Positions 8,775 to 17,710 of a DNA stretch of 64,000 nucleotides are shown piece by piece. Origin of the DNA: VAZQ01 sp963807865 (lineage in GTDB: Bacteria; Pseudomonadota; Alphaproteobacteria; Rhizobiales; Xanthobacteraceae); the NCBI GenBank assembly GCA_963807865.1, contig CAWEDK010000009.1:124001-188000 (forward strand), read 5' to 3'. Made by a program: the position numbers and the translations under genes. Position 1 is the first letter of the stretch, and each line of letters starts with the position of its first letter. Under the pieces are notes generated by a model. It saw only the letters and a list, made by a program, of their open reading frames with translations, made no database searches and was not told the origin of the DNA.

Positions 8775-9533
8775 TCACAACTCCCCGCCCGTGATGGCGA
8801 GCGTCGTGCCGGTGACGGCCGCAGCGTCTGGCGAGCACAGATAGAGCGTCGCGGCGGCGACCTCCTGCGGCCGGATCAGGCGGCCGATCGGCGCGACCTG
8901 TTCGAATTCGGCCAGCACTTCTTCGCTGGGCCGGCCGCTGCGGGCGGCGATCTGCGCGATGCCGCCGCGAACCAGATCGGTGTCGGTGTAGCCGGGGCAG
9001 ACCGCGTTGACGGTGACGCCGGTCTTCGCGGTCTCGACCGCGAGCGCACGGGTGAGGCCGACGAGCGCGTGCTTGGCCGCGCAATAGGCGCTGAAATTGG
9101 TGTAGCCGCGCAAGCTTGCGGTCGAGGCGATGTTGACGATGCGGCCGAAACCGCGCTCGATCATGCCCGGCAGCACCGCCTGGCTCGCATAGACCGCGCC
9201 CATCACGTGAACGTTCAACATGTCCTGGAACAAGGACGGATCGGCCTTGACGAACGGGCTGCCGATCGCCGTTCCGGCATTGTTGACCAGGATGTCGATG
9301 GCGCCGTGCGCCGCGACGGCGATCTCGATGTGCTCGGTCATCGCTTGCGGATCGGTGACGTCGGCGACCACGGAGCCGGCGGCGTGGCCGGCGGCCACCG
9401 CTTCGCGCAGCGGCGCTTCGGTCCGGCCGGCGACGGTGACGGTGCAGCCCGCGCCGGCAAGCGCGGCCGCGATCGCGCGGCCGATGCCGCGTCCACCGCC
9501 GGTGACGAGAGCGTGCCGTCCCTGCAAGGCCAT
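8775..9533 (-). CDS. SDR-family 3-hydroxyacyl-CoA-type dehydrogenase
   Basis: 252-residue classical short-chain dehydrogenase. It has the cofactor motif VTGGGRGIGRA (residues 10-20), NNAG near 83-86, the catalytic Ser in NIAST and the YCAAK active site near residues 149-153, plus the PGYTDTD substrate loop. The intact Tyr-Lys pair predicts NAD(P)-dependent oxidation of a hydroxyl group. It is first in the minus-strand operon (SDR, MarR, ACAD, ligase, RidA) and divergent from the hydroxylase. It is likely to oxidise a beta-hydroxyacyl-CoA intermediate of the aromatic pathway. Confidence 0.92.
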   Translation of the reverse strand: MALQGRHALVTGGGRGIGRAIAAALAGAGCTVTVAGRTEAPLREAVAAGHAAGSVVADVTDPQAMTEHIEIAVAAHGAIDILVNNAGTAIGSPFVKADPSLFQDMLNVHVMGAVYASQAVLPGMIERGFGRIVNIASTASLRGYTNFSAYCAAKHALVGLTRALAVETAKTGVTVNAVCPGYTDTDLVRGGIAQIAARSGRPSEEVLAEFEQVAPIGRLIRPQEVAAATLYLCSPDAAAVTGTTLAITGGEL

Positions 9534-9544
9534 CGCTTTGCCTC

Positions 9545-9594
9545 TTGTCCGAAAATTACTTTAGGCTTAAAATTTCTAGGCTTCAAGTACCTAG
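9545..9594. promoter_or_regulatory. Overlapping divergent promoters with candidate MarR operator
   Basis: Plus strand: TTGTCC (9545-9550), 17 bp, TAAAAT (9568-9573), for the gene at 9617. Minus strand: TTGAAG (9586-9581), 17 bp, TAAAGT (9563-9558), for the SDR operon. An inverted repeat CTAGG-N9-CCTAG (9576-9594) covers the minus-strand -35 box, and a direct repeat of TAGGCTT sits at 9562-9568 and 9577-9583. The stretch is locally AT-rich. One repressor bound here would silence both directions. Confidence 0.55.
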
Positions 9595-9616
9595 GTCGCA
9601 GCCCGCGGAGGCGAGC

Positions 9617-11962
9617 ATGAAGGTTCACGTCATCGGTGGAGGCCCAGCCGGCCTCTACTATGCGATCCTGATGAAGAAGGCTTGGCCGCAGACTCAGATC
9701 ACGGTGTTCGAGCGCAACCGTCCGGACGATACCTTCGGCTTCGGCGTGGTGTTCTCCGACCAGACGCTGGATCGGTTCGAGGCTTACGATCGCGAGAGCT
9801 ACCGCGCGATCATCGGCCATTTCGCCTACTGGGACGACATCGAGATTCATTTCCGCGGCACGACGCACCGCGTCGGCGGCAACGGCTTTTGCGGCTGCCC
9901 GCGTTCCACGCTGCTGAAGATTCTCAGCCGGCGAGCGCGTTCGCTGGGTGTCCAGCTCAAGTACCAGGCCGATGTCTCGCCGACCGCGCCCAACATCCGT
10001 GGCGCTGATCTGGTGGTCGCCGCCGACGGCATCAATTCGCACGTGCGCGAGACGTTCGCCGAGCAGTTCCGCCCAAGCATCGATCTGCGGCCGAACAAGT
10101 TTTCATGGATGGGCTCGACGCGGCCGTTCGACGCCTTCACGTTCTTCTTCCGCGACACGCCGCACGGCATCTTTATCGCGCATTGCTACCAATATCAGCC
10201 CGGACGCTCGACTTGGATTACCGAGGTCGATCCGCAAACCTTCACGCGGGCCGGCCTCGACAAGCTCGACGAAGCGGGCTCCGCGCGCCTGGTCGAAGAG
10301 GTGTTCGCCGAGGAGCTGCAGGGCCACCAGCTCATTATCAACCGCTCGATCTGGCGAAACTTTCCGACCATTCGCTGCGAACGCTGGGTGCATGACAACA
10401 TCGTGCTGCTGGGCGACGCCAAGGCGTCCGCGCATTTCTCGATCGGGTCGGGCACCAAGCTCGCGATGGAGGACGGCATCGCGCTGTTCGAGGCATTCCG
10501 CGCCACCGGCGGGCGCGAGGTCAAGAAAGCGCTGGCGCATTTCGAGCAGCAGCGCCGCGACGAGGTCGAGCGCACGCAGCATTCGGCCGACGTATCGCTG
10601 GTCTGGTTCGAGCACGTCAACCGATTCTGGAACATGGATCCGACGCGCTTCGCCTTCGGACTGATGACGCGGTCGAAAGCGATCACCTACGATAACCTCG
10701 CGCTGCGTGCGCCCGAATTCGTCCAGCAGGCCGACCAAGTGGTAGCGCGCGACACCCAGGCGCTGGGATTCCCGGTCGATGCCGAGCGACCGGTTGTGCC
10801 GATGTTCCAACCATTTCGCTTGCGCAATATGACGCTAGAGAACCGCGTCGTGGTTTCGCCGATGTGCCAATACTCATCGGTCGAGGGCCTGCCGGCCGAC
10901 TGGCACCTGGTGCATTACGGCTCGCGCGCGATCGGCGGCGCCGGCCTCATGTTTACCGAGATGACCGACGTGTCCGCGGAGGCGCGTATCTCGCCCGGCT
11001 GCGCCGGCATGTACAACGATGCCCACGAGGCGGCGTGGAAGCGCATCGTCGATTTCGTCCACGCGCAGTCGAAGACCCGATTCTGCCTGCAACTCGGCCA
11101 CGCCGGACGCAAGGGCGCCACCAAGCTGATGTGGGAGGGCATCGACGAGCCGTTGGAGGAGGGCGCCTGGCCGATCGTGTCGGCGTCGCCGCTGCCGTAC
11201 TTTCCGCATAGCGCGATCCCGCGGGAAATGACGCGCGCCGACATGGAGCAGGTGATCGCGGATTTCGTGCAGGCGACGAAGCGCGCCGGCCGTGCCGGCT
11301 TCGACATGGTCGAACTGCATGCCGCGCACGGCTATCTGCTGGCGAGCTTCATCTCGCCGCTCACGAACAAGCGCAGTGACGAGTATGGCGGCTCACTCGC
11401 GAACCGCATGCGCTTCCCGCTCGAAGTTTTCCGCGCGATACGCGCGGCGTGGCCAGGCGAGAAGCCGATGTCGGTGCGCATCTCGGCGACCGACTGGGTG
11501 GACGGCGGCCTGACCGGTGACGACGCGGTCGAAGTCGCGCGGTTATTCCAGGAGGCCGGCTGCGATCTCATCGATGTCTCGACCGGCCAGACCACGGTGG
11601 ACGCGCAGCCGATGTTCGGCCGAATGTTCCAGACGCCGTTCTCCGAGCAGATCCGTAACGAGGCCGGGCTCGCCACCATGTGCGTCGGCGCTATCACGAC
11701 CGCCGACCAGGTCAATACCATCATCGCAGCGGGCCGTGCCGATCTGGTCGCGCTCGCCCGCCCGCATCTGGTCGATCCATACTTCACCATGCGGTCGGCG
11801 GCCTGGTACGGCGCGCCGGCGATCCACTGTCCGCCGCAATATCTCGCCGGCAAGGACCAGAGCTTCCGCAACTGCGTGCGCGACCGCGAGGACCTGCGCG
11901 AGCTGAAGCTCAAGGCGAAGCCCAAGGGCCACGGCGATACCTGGCGCGAGGCTGCCGAGTAG
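9617..11962 (+). CDS. Bifunctional aryl-CoA hydroxylase/reductase (salicylyl-CoA 5-hydroxylase / 2-aminobenzoyl-CoA monooxygenase type)
   Basis: A 781-residue fusion. Residues 1-390 form a single-component flavin hydroxylase: HVIGGGPAGLYYAIL for FAD binding, DLVVAADGINSHVR (DG motif) and NIVLLGDAKASAHFSIGSG (GD motif). Residues about 395-781 form an old-yellow-enzyme/2,4-dienoyl-CoA-reductase barrel: FQPFRLRNMTLENRVVVSPM, FCLQLGHAGRKG, MVELHAAHGYLLASFISPLTNKR and RPHLVDPYF. This architecture is known from 2-aminobenzoyl-CoA monooxygenase/reductase and salicylyl-CoA 5-hydroxylase proteins, which hydroxylate and, in the former, hydrogenate the ring. I chose the ATG with GGAGG 6 bases upstream. 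Divergent from the CoA-ligase operon, it is likely the key ring-attacking enzyme of the cluster. The aminobenzoate reading is favoured by the RidA gene. Confidence 0.9.
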   Translation: MKVHVIGGGPAGLYYAILMKKAWPQTQITVFERNRPDDTFGFGVVFSDQTLDRFEAYDRESYRAIIGHFAYWDDIEIHFRGTTHRVGGNGFCGCPRSTLLKILSRRARSLGVQLKYQADVSPTAPNIRGADLVVAADGINSHVRETFAEQFRPSIDLRPNKFSWMGSTRPFDAFTFFFRDTPHGIFIAHCYQYQPGRSTWITEVDPQTFTRAGLDKLDEAGSARLVEEVFAEELQGHQLIINRSIWRNFPTIRCERWVHDNIVLLGDAKASAHFSIGSGTKLAMEDGIALFEAFRATGGREVKKALAHFEQQRRDEVERTQHSADVSLVWFEHVNRFWNMDPTRFAFGLMTRSKAITYDNLALRAPEFVQQADQVVARDTQALGFPVDAERPVVPMFQPFRLRNMTLENRVVVSPMCQYSSVEGLPADWHLVHYGSRAIGGAGLMFTEMTDVSAEARISPGCAGMYNDAHEAAWKRIVDFVHAQSKTRFCLQLGHAGRKGATKLMWEGIDEPLEEGAWPIVSASPLPYFPHSAIPREMTRADMEQVIADFVQATKRAGRAGFDMVELHAAHGYLLASFISPLTNKRSDEYGGSLANRMRFPLEVFRAIRAAWPGEKPMSVRISATDWVDGGLTGDDAVEVARLFQEAGCDLIDVSTGQTTVDAQPMFGRMFQTPFSEQIRNEAGLATMCVGAITTADQVNTIIAAGRADLVALARPHLVDPYFTMRSAAWYGAPAIHCPPQYLAGKDQSFRNCVRDREDLRELKLKAKPKGHGDTWREAAE

Positions 11963-11969
11963 CCGAACG

Positions 11970-13581
11970 TCAATGCACGCGACCGTCCGGGTCGCGGCGC
12001 AACACCCGGCCGGGCAGGGCGCCGGTGTGGGTCGCGTTCTCGACCACGATCGAGCCATTGACGATCACGGTGGTGCGCGCGCCGCTCGGGTACTGGTGCG
12101 GGTCGGCATAGGTGGCGCGATCCTTGAAATCGGCCGGATCGAAGATCGCGACGTCGGCGCGATAACCGGGCCGTAGCAGCCCGCGGTCTGCAAGCTTGAG
12201 GGCACGCGCGGTGGCGCCGGTCATCTTGTGGATCGCACGCTCGAGCGGCAACAATTCGAGCTCACGCACATAGTGCCCAATGATGCGCGGGAACGTACCG
12301 TAGAAGCGGGGATGGGGCATCCCCTGGTTTACAGTGCCGTAGGTCGCGACACAGTTGCCGTCGGAGCCCACCAGGGCGTCCGGCGAACGTATCAGGTCGC
12401 GTACGTCGCTTTCCGAGATCGATGTGACGAGCACGCGGGTCGCGGCGCGGTCCTCGATCAGATAGTCGCACAGTACGTCGATCGGGTCCTGGGCACGGCC
12501 GGCGGCGAGTTGCGCGATCGTCTGCCCGGCGAACTGCGGCAGATGCGGCGACACCGAAATCTGCACCGCCTCCCACGACTCGATGCGGCCCCAGTTGTTG
12601 AGGCCGTCGCGCGCGATGTCATCGCGGATGCGGGCACGCGTTTCGGGCAGCCTCAGCCGCTCGATCATGGCATCGACGCCACCCGCCTGTACCCACTGCG
12701 GCAGCAGGTTCTTCAGCGGATTGCTGCCGGCGGTGTACGGATAGGCGTCGCAGTCGATGTCGACGCCGCGGCCGCGGGCTTGGGCGATCAGGTCGAGTGC
12801 CTGCGCGGTCTTGCCCCAGTTGTCGACGCCCGAGCACTTGAAATGAACGATCTCGACGTGGACGCCGCAGGTCTCGGCGACTGAAATAGCCTCGGCGACC
12901 GATTCCAGAACCTTGTTCGATTCGTCGCGCAGATGGGTGAAGTAGCCGGCGTTGTGGCGCTTCACCACATGGCCGAGCGCGATCATCTCGTCTGGCTGCG
13001 CGTACGACCCGGGCGCAGTGAAGAGCCCTGACGACAGCCCGAGGGCGCCGGCGTCGAGGCCTTCTTCGAGCAGTTCGATCATGCGGCGCATCTGATCCGC
13101 CGACGGCGGGCCTGGATTTCATCCCCATCACCATCAGCCGCAGCGTGTTGTGTCCGACCAGCATGCCGGCGTTGACCGCGGTTGCCGGGAAGGTTTCGAG
13201 GTAATCTGGAAATGTCAGCTCGCGGAACGGCAGCCAAGGCGCGCTCGGGCTCAGATAGTCGCGCAGCAACTCGACCTTGCCCGGCAGACACGGCGCGACC
13301 GAGAACCCGCAATGGCCGATGATCTCGGTGGTCACGCCCTGGCGCACCTTGCTCTCGGCCTTGGGATTGATCGGTAGCGTGAAGTCGGAATGGGTCTTGA
13401 TGTCGATGAAGCCCGGCGCCACTGCGAGGCCGGTGGCGTCGACGGTCTTCGCCGCCTTGCCGGGCAACGCCTTGCCAATGGCGGAAATGCGATCGCCGGA
13501 AATGGCGAGGTCCTGCGGACTACCGCTATTGCCGCTGCCGTCGAACAGCAGGCCGTTACGGATGAGAATGTCGTAGGTCAT
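11970..13581 (-). CDS. N-acyl-D-amino-acid deacylase (D-aminoacylase), one frameshift
   Basis: About 536 residues, amidohydrolase superfamily. It shows DILIRNGLLFDGSG at the start, FIDIKTHSDFTL (first metal motif), HCGFSVAPC, FTHLRDESNKVLE, VEIVHFKCSG, LVGSDGNC and the C-terminal RPGYRADVAIFDPADF. These enzymes hydrolyse N-acyl-D-amino acids to D-amino acid and carboxylate with zinc. A single extra base near 13107, in the context MGMKSRPA/SADQMRRMIELL, splits the frame. Sequence on both sides is fully conserved, so a sequencing error is likelier than decay. The ATG at 13581 gives the standard N-terminus. It is convergent with the hydroxylase (7 bp between stops) and probably unrelated to it. 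Confidence 0.88.
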
Positions 13582-13952
13582 GGGGCCGGGATTTGCCTGG
13601 AAGTCACAGATGATCGGCGCTTGAAGCAAGCCGCCACGTTATTTTCGGTCAGGGAAGTTTAACCACCAAATCCATGGCCAAGCGTTGTTTTAGTGGATTT
13701 TAACAGATTTAACCAATTGTCGCCGCTTGCGATCTTGCGCGGAGAGACGATGAAGACATCGCCGCGCGACGGTTTCAAAACCGGAATCAGATGATCGAGA
13801 TGGCGGAGACAGGGTCTCCTTTGCGAGGTGGAAGCTGTCACGAGTTGCAAGCGAAACGTACGGGCTTGCCGAGCGCTCTGGCGTGACCGGCCCGCCGCGG
13901 CGCCCATCCTCAACAGATTGTTAACCTGACTGGGACCACATAGGAGAAGCCG
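13582..13952. other. Divergent intergenic region
   Basis: 371 bp between the D-aminoacylase and a small hypothetical gene. It is more AT-rich than its surroundings (GTTTAACCACCAAATCC, GTGGATTTTAACAG at about 13657-13705). A minus-strand open frame at 13659-13913 has no recognisable domain and no good ribosome binding site, so I do not call it. Promoters for both flanking genes should lie here, but no pair of boxes stands out. Confidence 0.4.
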
Positions 13953-14382
13953 ATGAACGCTCCAATTTCTCCGGTTGCCGCTGAGAAAACGCTTTCAGTG
14001 GAATCGATCGTCGAGGCTGAAATCAGCAGTCTGGTCACACAATTGGCGAAGCAAGAAAGCCCGAAACTAGCCCAAGAGTCCGAAACTGGTCCCGCAGACC
14101 GATCATGCGGAACGGATCAGGTCTTCCGTCGGACGCTTGACGTCGAGTTCGATCGCCGAACTCAAAGGGCTTACGACCCAACTTGAGGAACTGCAGGACT
14201 TTCTGAAGGCCGAGGTTGAGCGGGTGGAGCGCGACATCGAGAGCGCGTTGGCTGGAATCGACATCATCATCGAGACCATCGCGCCGTGGCGGGGCATCAC
14301 GGAAGTTCTACCTACGAGCAGCGCCCGCGCCGCCCGTCCGGGCCCTGTGGCGGATACTTCGGAAGCGCGCGCGGCCGAGTGA
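13953..14382 (+). CDS. Small hypothetical protein, frame interrupted by a short duplication
   Basis: Begins MNAPISPVAAEKTLSVES with AGGAG 7 bases upstream. The first frame runs about 35 codons with helical, acidic composition, then a near-copy of AGCCCGAAACT (14058-14090 carries two versions, about 19 bases apart) throws the frame by one. After the copy the next frame reads a continuous helix (SIAELKGLTTQLEELQDFL, KAEVERVERDIESALAGI) to the stop at 14382. Removing 19 bases restores a single protein of about 136 residues with a predicted coiled coil. Either the second frame is used separately (TTG at 14137) or this allele is broken. Function unknown. Confidence 0.5.
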
Positions 14383-14544
14383 CTTGAGGCGCGCGATATC
14401 GGGCGTCATGCCGGCCGAAATTCCGCCTGGCGCGGCCATGCAGGATCGCGACGAAGCCTGACCGGGCAGCCGCTCGCCTGAGTCTTTCATTTCCGCCTGA
14501 TTCCCATCATGGTTGGCTCCGAAGGGAGCCGCAGGGAGGCGGAC

Positions 14545-15438
14545 GTGGAATTTCGCCAAATCCGTTACGCGCTCTCGGTTGCCAAGGAGCGAAGCTTCAC
14601 CAAGGCGGCAACGCGTCTCAATATTTCCCAATCCGCGGTCAGCGAGCAGGTCCGACTGCTGGAAGACGCGATCGGATTTGCGCTGTTCCGCCGGACGCCG
14701 CGCGGGATCGAGATCACGGAGCGCGGACGCACATTTCTCTACGAAGCGGAGCGCGTGGTCGGCGATGTCCTTAGCCTGTCGGACACCGCGCGAAGATTAC
14801 GTGGCGCGCCGTTTGACACGCTGACGCTCGGGATGGGCTCCGGCATGGCGCAGATTTTCATGCCGCGTCTATTTGGCGACCTGCAAAAGATTCTGCCGGG
14901 TGTGCGGCTCGAAATCCTCACCGCGCCGACCAAGAATATTTTCGACGACCTGCATGAAGAAAGGATCGACGCCGGCATCGCGATCGAGTCCGATCCGGAC
15001 CGGGTGCCGTCGGGCCTGCTGTTCGACCGGCTGACCGGTGCTCCCATGGCGCTGATCGTCCATCCGAAGCATCCCCTCGCTTGCGTGCGGCAGCCGGTCG
15101 ACATCGGCAAGCTGGTGGCCGAGCCGATCGTGATGAGCGAACTCACGGTCGGATACGGTCAGGTGGTGCTGTCGCTGTTCACCGACCTCGGCATGCGCCC
15201 GAATATCCTGGCGGTGGCGGACAACATCGAGACCATGAAGGTGATCGTGCAGTCCGGCGGCGGCATCGCGATCGTGCCGCGCCCCTGCGCCGACAACGAA
15301 GCCGCGCTCGGCACGCTGAAGGTGCTGTCGATCGCCCCGGAGCGGACGGTGATGCTGAGCCTGTTCCGCCGCCGCCAGCCGCTCTCGCGCCGCAAGGAAA
15401 GCTTCCTGACCGCGCTGCGCGACGCGCTGAAGGATTGA
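14545..15438 (+). CDS. LysR-family transcriptional regulator
   Basis: 297 residues. The winged helix-turn-helix at residues 1-60 reads MEFRQIRYALSVAKERSF and ISQSAVSEQVRLLEDAIGF. The effector-binding domain covers about residues 90-295, with LTLGMGSGMAQIFMPRL, RIDAGIAIESDPD and VQSGGGIAIVPR. The start is a GTG with GGGAGG 5 bases upstream, which restores the usual LysR N-terminus. It lies 173 bp upstream of, and in the same direction as, hyuA. A palindromic T-N11-A box at 15459-15473 sits in that gap, so this regulator probably controls the hydantoinase/ring-amidase genes. The co-inducer is unknown, perhaps the cyclic substrate. Confidence 0.92.
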   Translation: MEFRQIRYALSVAKERSFTKAATRLNISQSAVSEQVRLLEDAIGFALFRRTPRGIEITERGRTFLYEAERVVGDVLSLSDTARRLRGAPFDTLTLGMGSGMAQIFMPRLFGDLQKILPGVRLEILTAPTKNIFDDLHEERIDAGIAIESDPDRVPSGLLFDRLTGAPMALIVHPKHPLACVRQPVDIGKLVAEPIVMSELTVGYGQVVLSLFTDLGMRPNILAVADNIETMKVIVQSGGGIAIVPRPCADNEAALGTLKVLSIAPERTVMLSLFRRRQPLSRRKESFLTALRDALKD

Positions 15439-15458
15439 TGCGGCCCGCCAAGGCCCCC

Positions 15459-15524
15459 ATCGGAAATTCCGATAATGGCATCGACAATCGGTTTTTGACT
15501 TGGCCGAAGCGGCCCGCCCATAAT
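15459..15524 (+). promoter_or_regulatory. LysR-type operator plus sigma-70 promoter for hyuA
   Basis: ATCGGAA-A-TTCCGAT (15459-15473) is a perfect 7-1-7 palindrome containing the LysR T-N11-A signature. Downstream are TTGACT (15495-15500), an 18-bp spacer and CATAAT (15519-15524). With a start near 15531, the palindrome centre falls at about -65, the usual position of a LysR recognition site. The leader to the hyuA ATG is about 80 bases. Confidence 0.6.
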
Positions 15525-15611
15525 TTTGTCGTTCGGGATTGCAGTCGCCGGTCGCCCGGACCGGATGCTCCCAATAATGGGCCATCTTTCTTCAGCTTCG
15601 AGCGCGATACG

Positions 15612-17710
15612 ATGGCAGGCACGACCAGGCGAGGCCCCTACCGGATCGGCATCGATACCGGCGGCACCTTCACCGATATCGTCACCGTCGATACCGGCTC
15701 CGGCGCCGTCAGCGTCACCAAGGTCGCCAGCACGCCAGCCAATCCGGCCATCGGCCTCGTCCGCGGCGTCGAGGCGATCCTGCGTCAGATCGGCGCGGGT
15801 GCCGGCGACGTCGCGGGCCTGGCGCACGGCACCACGGTCGCGACCAACGCGCTGCTGCAAGGCCAGATCGACTCGCTCGGCCTGATCGTCACCGAAGGCT
15901 TCCGGCACATTCTCGAGATCGCCCGCCAGTCGGTGCCGGAGGGCTACGGCAACTCGTACTTCTGGGTGAAGCCGGAGCGCATCGTCCCGCTGCAATGCGT
16001 ACGCGAGGCCGGCGGCCGGCTGAACTTTCGCGGCGAGGAACTGCGTCCGCTGGACGAAGACAGCGTCCGCGCCGCGGCGCGGTTCTTCCGCGACCGGAAC
16101 ATCCGCGCGGTCGGCGTCTGCCTGCTGCACTCCTACGCCAATCCGGCGCACGAGCGGCGGGCCGCCGAAATCATTGCCGAGGAATATCCCGATTGCGCGC
16201 TGTCGCTGTCGTGCGACGTGCTGCCCGAATATCGCGAATACGAGCGGGCGGTGACGACGCTGGTCGACGCGTTCGTCAAACCGTACATGGCGCGCTACCT
16301 GCGGCGCGTGCACGACGAACTCGGTGCGCTGAGGGACAAGCCGTTCCTGGTGATGCAGTCGAGCGGCGGCGTTGCGAGCACCGCCGAGGTCGTGCGCAAG
16401 CCGATCACCACCGCGCTGTCGGGCCCCGCGGCCGGCGCGCTCGGCAGCGCAGTGGTCGCCGAGATGGCGGGCTTTCCCAATGTCGTGACGCTCGATGCCG
16501 GCGGCACCTCGACCGACCTCTGCCTGATCGAGAACGGCCGGCCGCATGTCACCAACAGCGGCGCGGTCGGCGCGTTCCCGGTGCGCATTCCGATGATCGA
16601 CATCGAGACCATCGGCACCGGCGGCGGCTCGATCGCCTGGATCACGCGCGAAGGCCATCTGAAGGTCGGGCCGAAGAGCGCCGGCGCCGAGCCCGGGCCG
16701 ATGTGCTACCCGCGCGGCGGCAACGAGCCGACCATCACGGACGCCAATCTCGTGCTCGGGCGGATTCCGGCGGCGCTGATCGGCGGCGGCATCGCGCTCG
16801 ACGTGGCGCGTTCGCGCGCCGGGATCGCGGCGCTGGCGGCGCGGCTGCCCGGCCAGATGAGCGCCGAGCAGCTCGCCCACGGCATCATCGAGATCGCCAA
16901 CTGGAACCAGGCCAACGCCATCCGGCAGATGACCATCCAGCGCGGCATCGATCCGCGCGGCTTTGCGCTGCTGTCGTTCGGCGGCGCCGGCCCGGCGCAG
17001 TCGCCGGCCGTGATGGACCTGCTCAACATGCAGGCCTGCATCGTGCCGCTCAATCCGGGCAACCTGTCGGCGTTCGGGCTGCTGGCGGTGGACTGGCGCA
17101 CCGACCGGATCCTCACCAAGGTGATGCACCAGGACGCCGTCGACCTTCCGGCGGTCGCCGCGATCTACGCCGGGCTCGAGCAGGACGCGGTCGAGACGCT
17201 GACGCGCGACGGCATCGAGCGCTCGCGCATCCGGCTCGTGCGCGAGGCCGACGTGCGCTACGCCGGCCAGTCGATGGAGGTGCGGGTGCCGGCGCCGGGC
17301 GGCGCGGTCGATGCCAATTTCCTGCAGCGGCCTGATCGATGCGTTCCACGCCGCGCACAAGCGCACGTTCGGCTACAACTATGCCGGCCAGCAGAAGGTC
17401 GAACTGGTGAACTTCTGCGTCTCCGGCTTCGGCCTGATCGAGCGGCCGGACATTCCGAAGCTGCCGGCCCGCTCCGGCGCGACGCCCGCCCGCAAGGAGA
17501 TGCGCCCGGTCTATTTCGACGGCGCGTTCCGCGACACGCCCGGTCTACGACCGCGCGGCGCTGTCGTCCGGCGTCCGGCTGGAAGGCCCTGCGGTGGTGG
17601 AGGAATTCGGCTCGACCACGGTCGTCTTTCCCGGCCAGTCCCTGGACGTGGACAGCTACGGCATGCTGATCGTCCGCTCCAACCGCCGGCCGCGCGAGGT
17701 CCGCTCATGA
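15612..17710 (+). CDS. hyuA: Hydantoinase/oxoprolinase family protein, subunit A (two frameshifts)
   Basis: About 698 residues after correcting two extra bases (near 17325 and 17542). ASKHA-type ATPase subunit: phosphate-1 motif YRIGIDTGGTFTDIVTVD at residues 10-27, AHGTTVATNALLQG, GPAAGALGSAVVAEM, VTLDAGGTSTDLCLIENG and GGAGPAQSPAVMDLL. HyuA-type subunits phosphorylate a ring amide carbonyl so that HyuB can open or process it (5-oxoprolinase, N-methylhydantoinase, acetone/acetophenone carboxylase). After the second correction the C-terminus ends in a TGA that overlaps the hyuB ATG, as expected for this pair, supporting the corrections. It is the first gene of the LysR-associated operon. Substrate unknown, likely a cyclic imide or amide given the ring amidohydrolase two genes on. 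Confidence 0.88.

Noticed and set aside
13659..13913. Minus-strand 84-codon frame in the gap before the small hypothetical gene.
   Set aside because: No ribosome binding site, no domain and unusual composition; probably chance.
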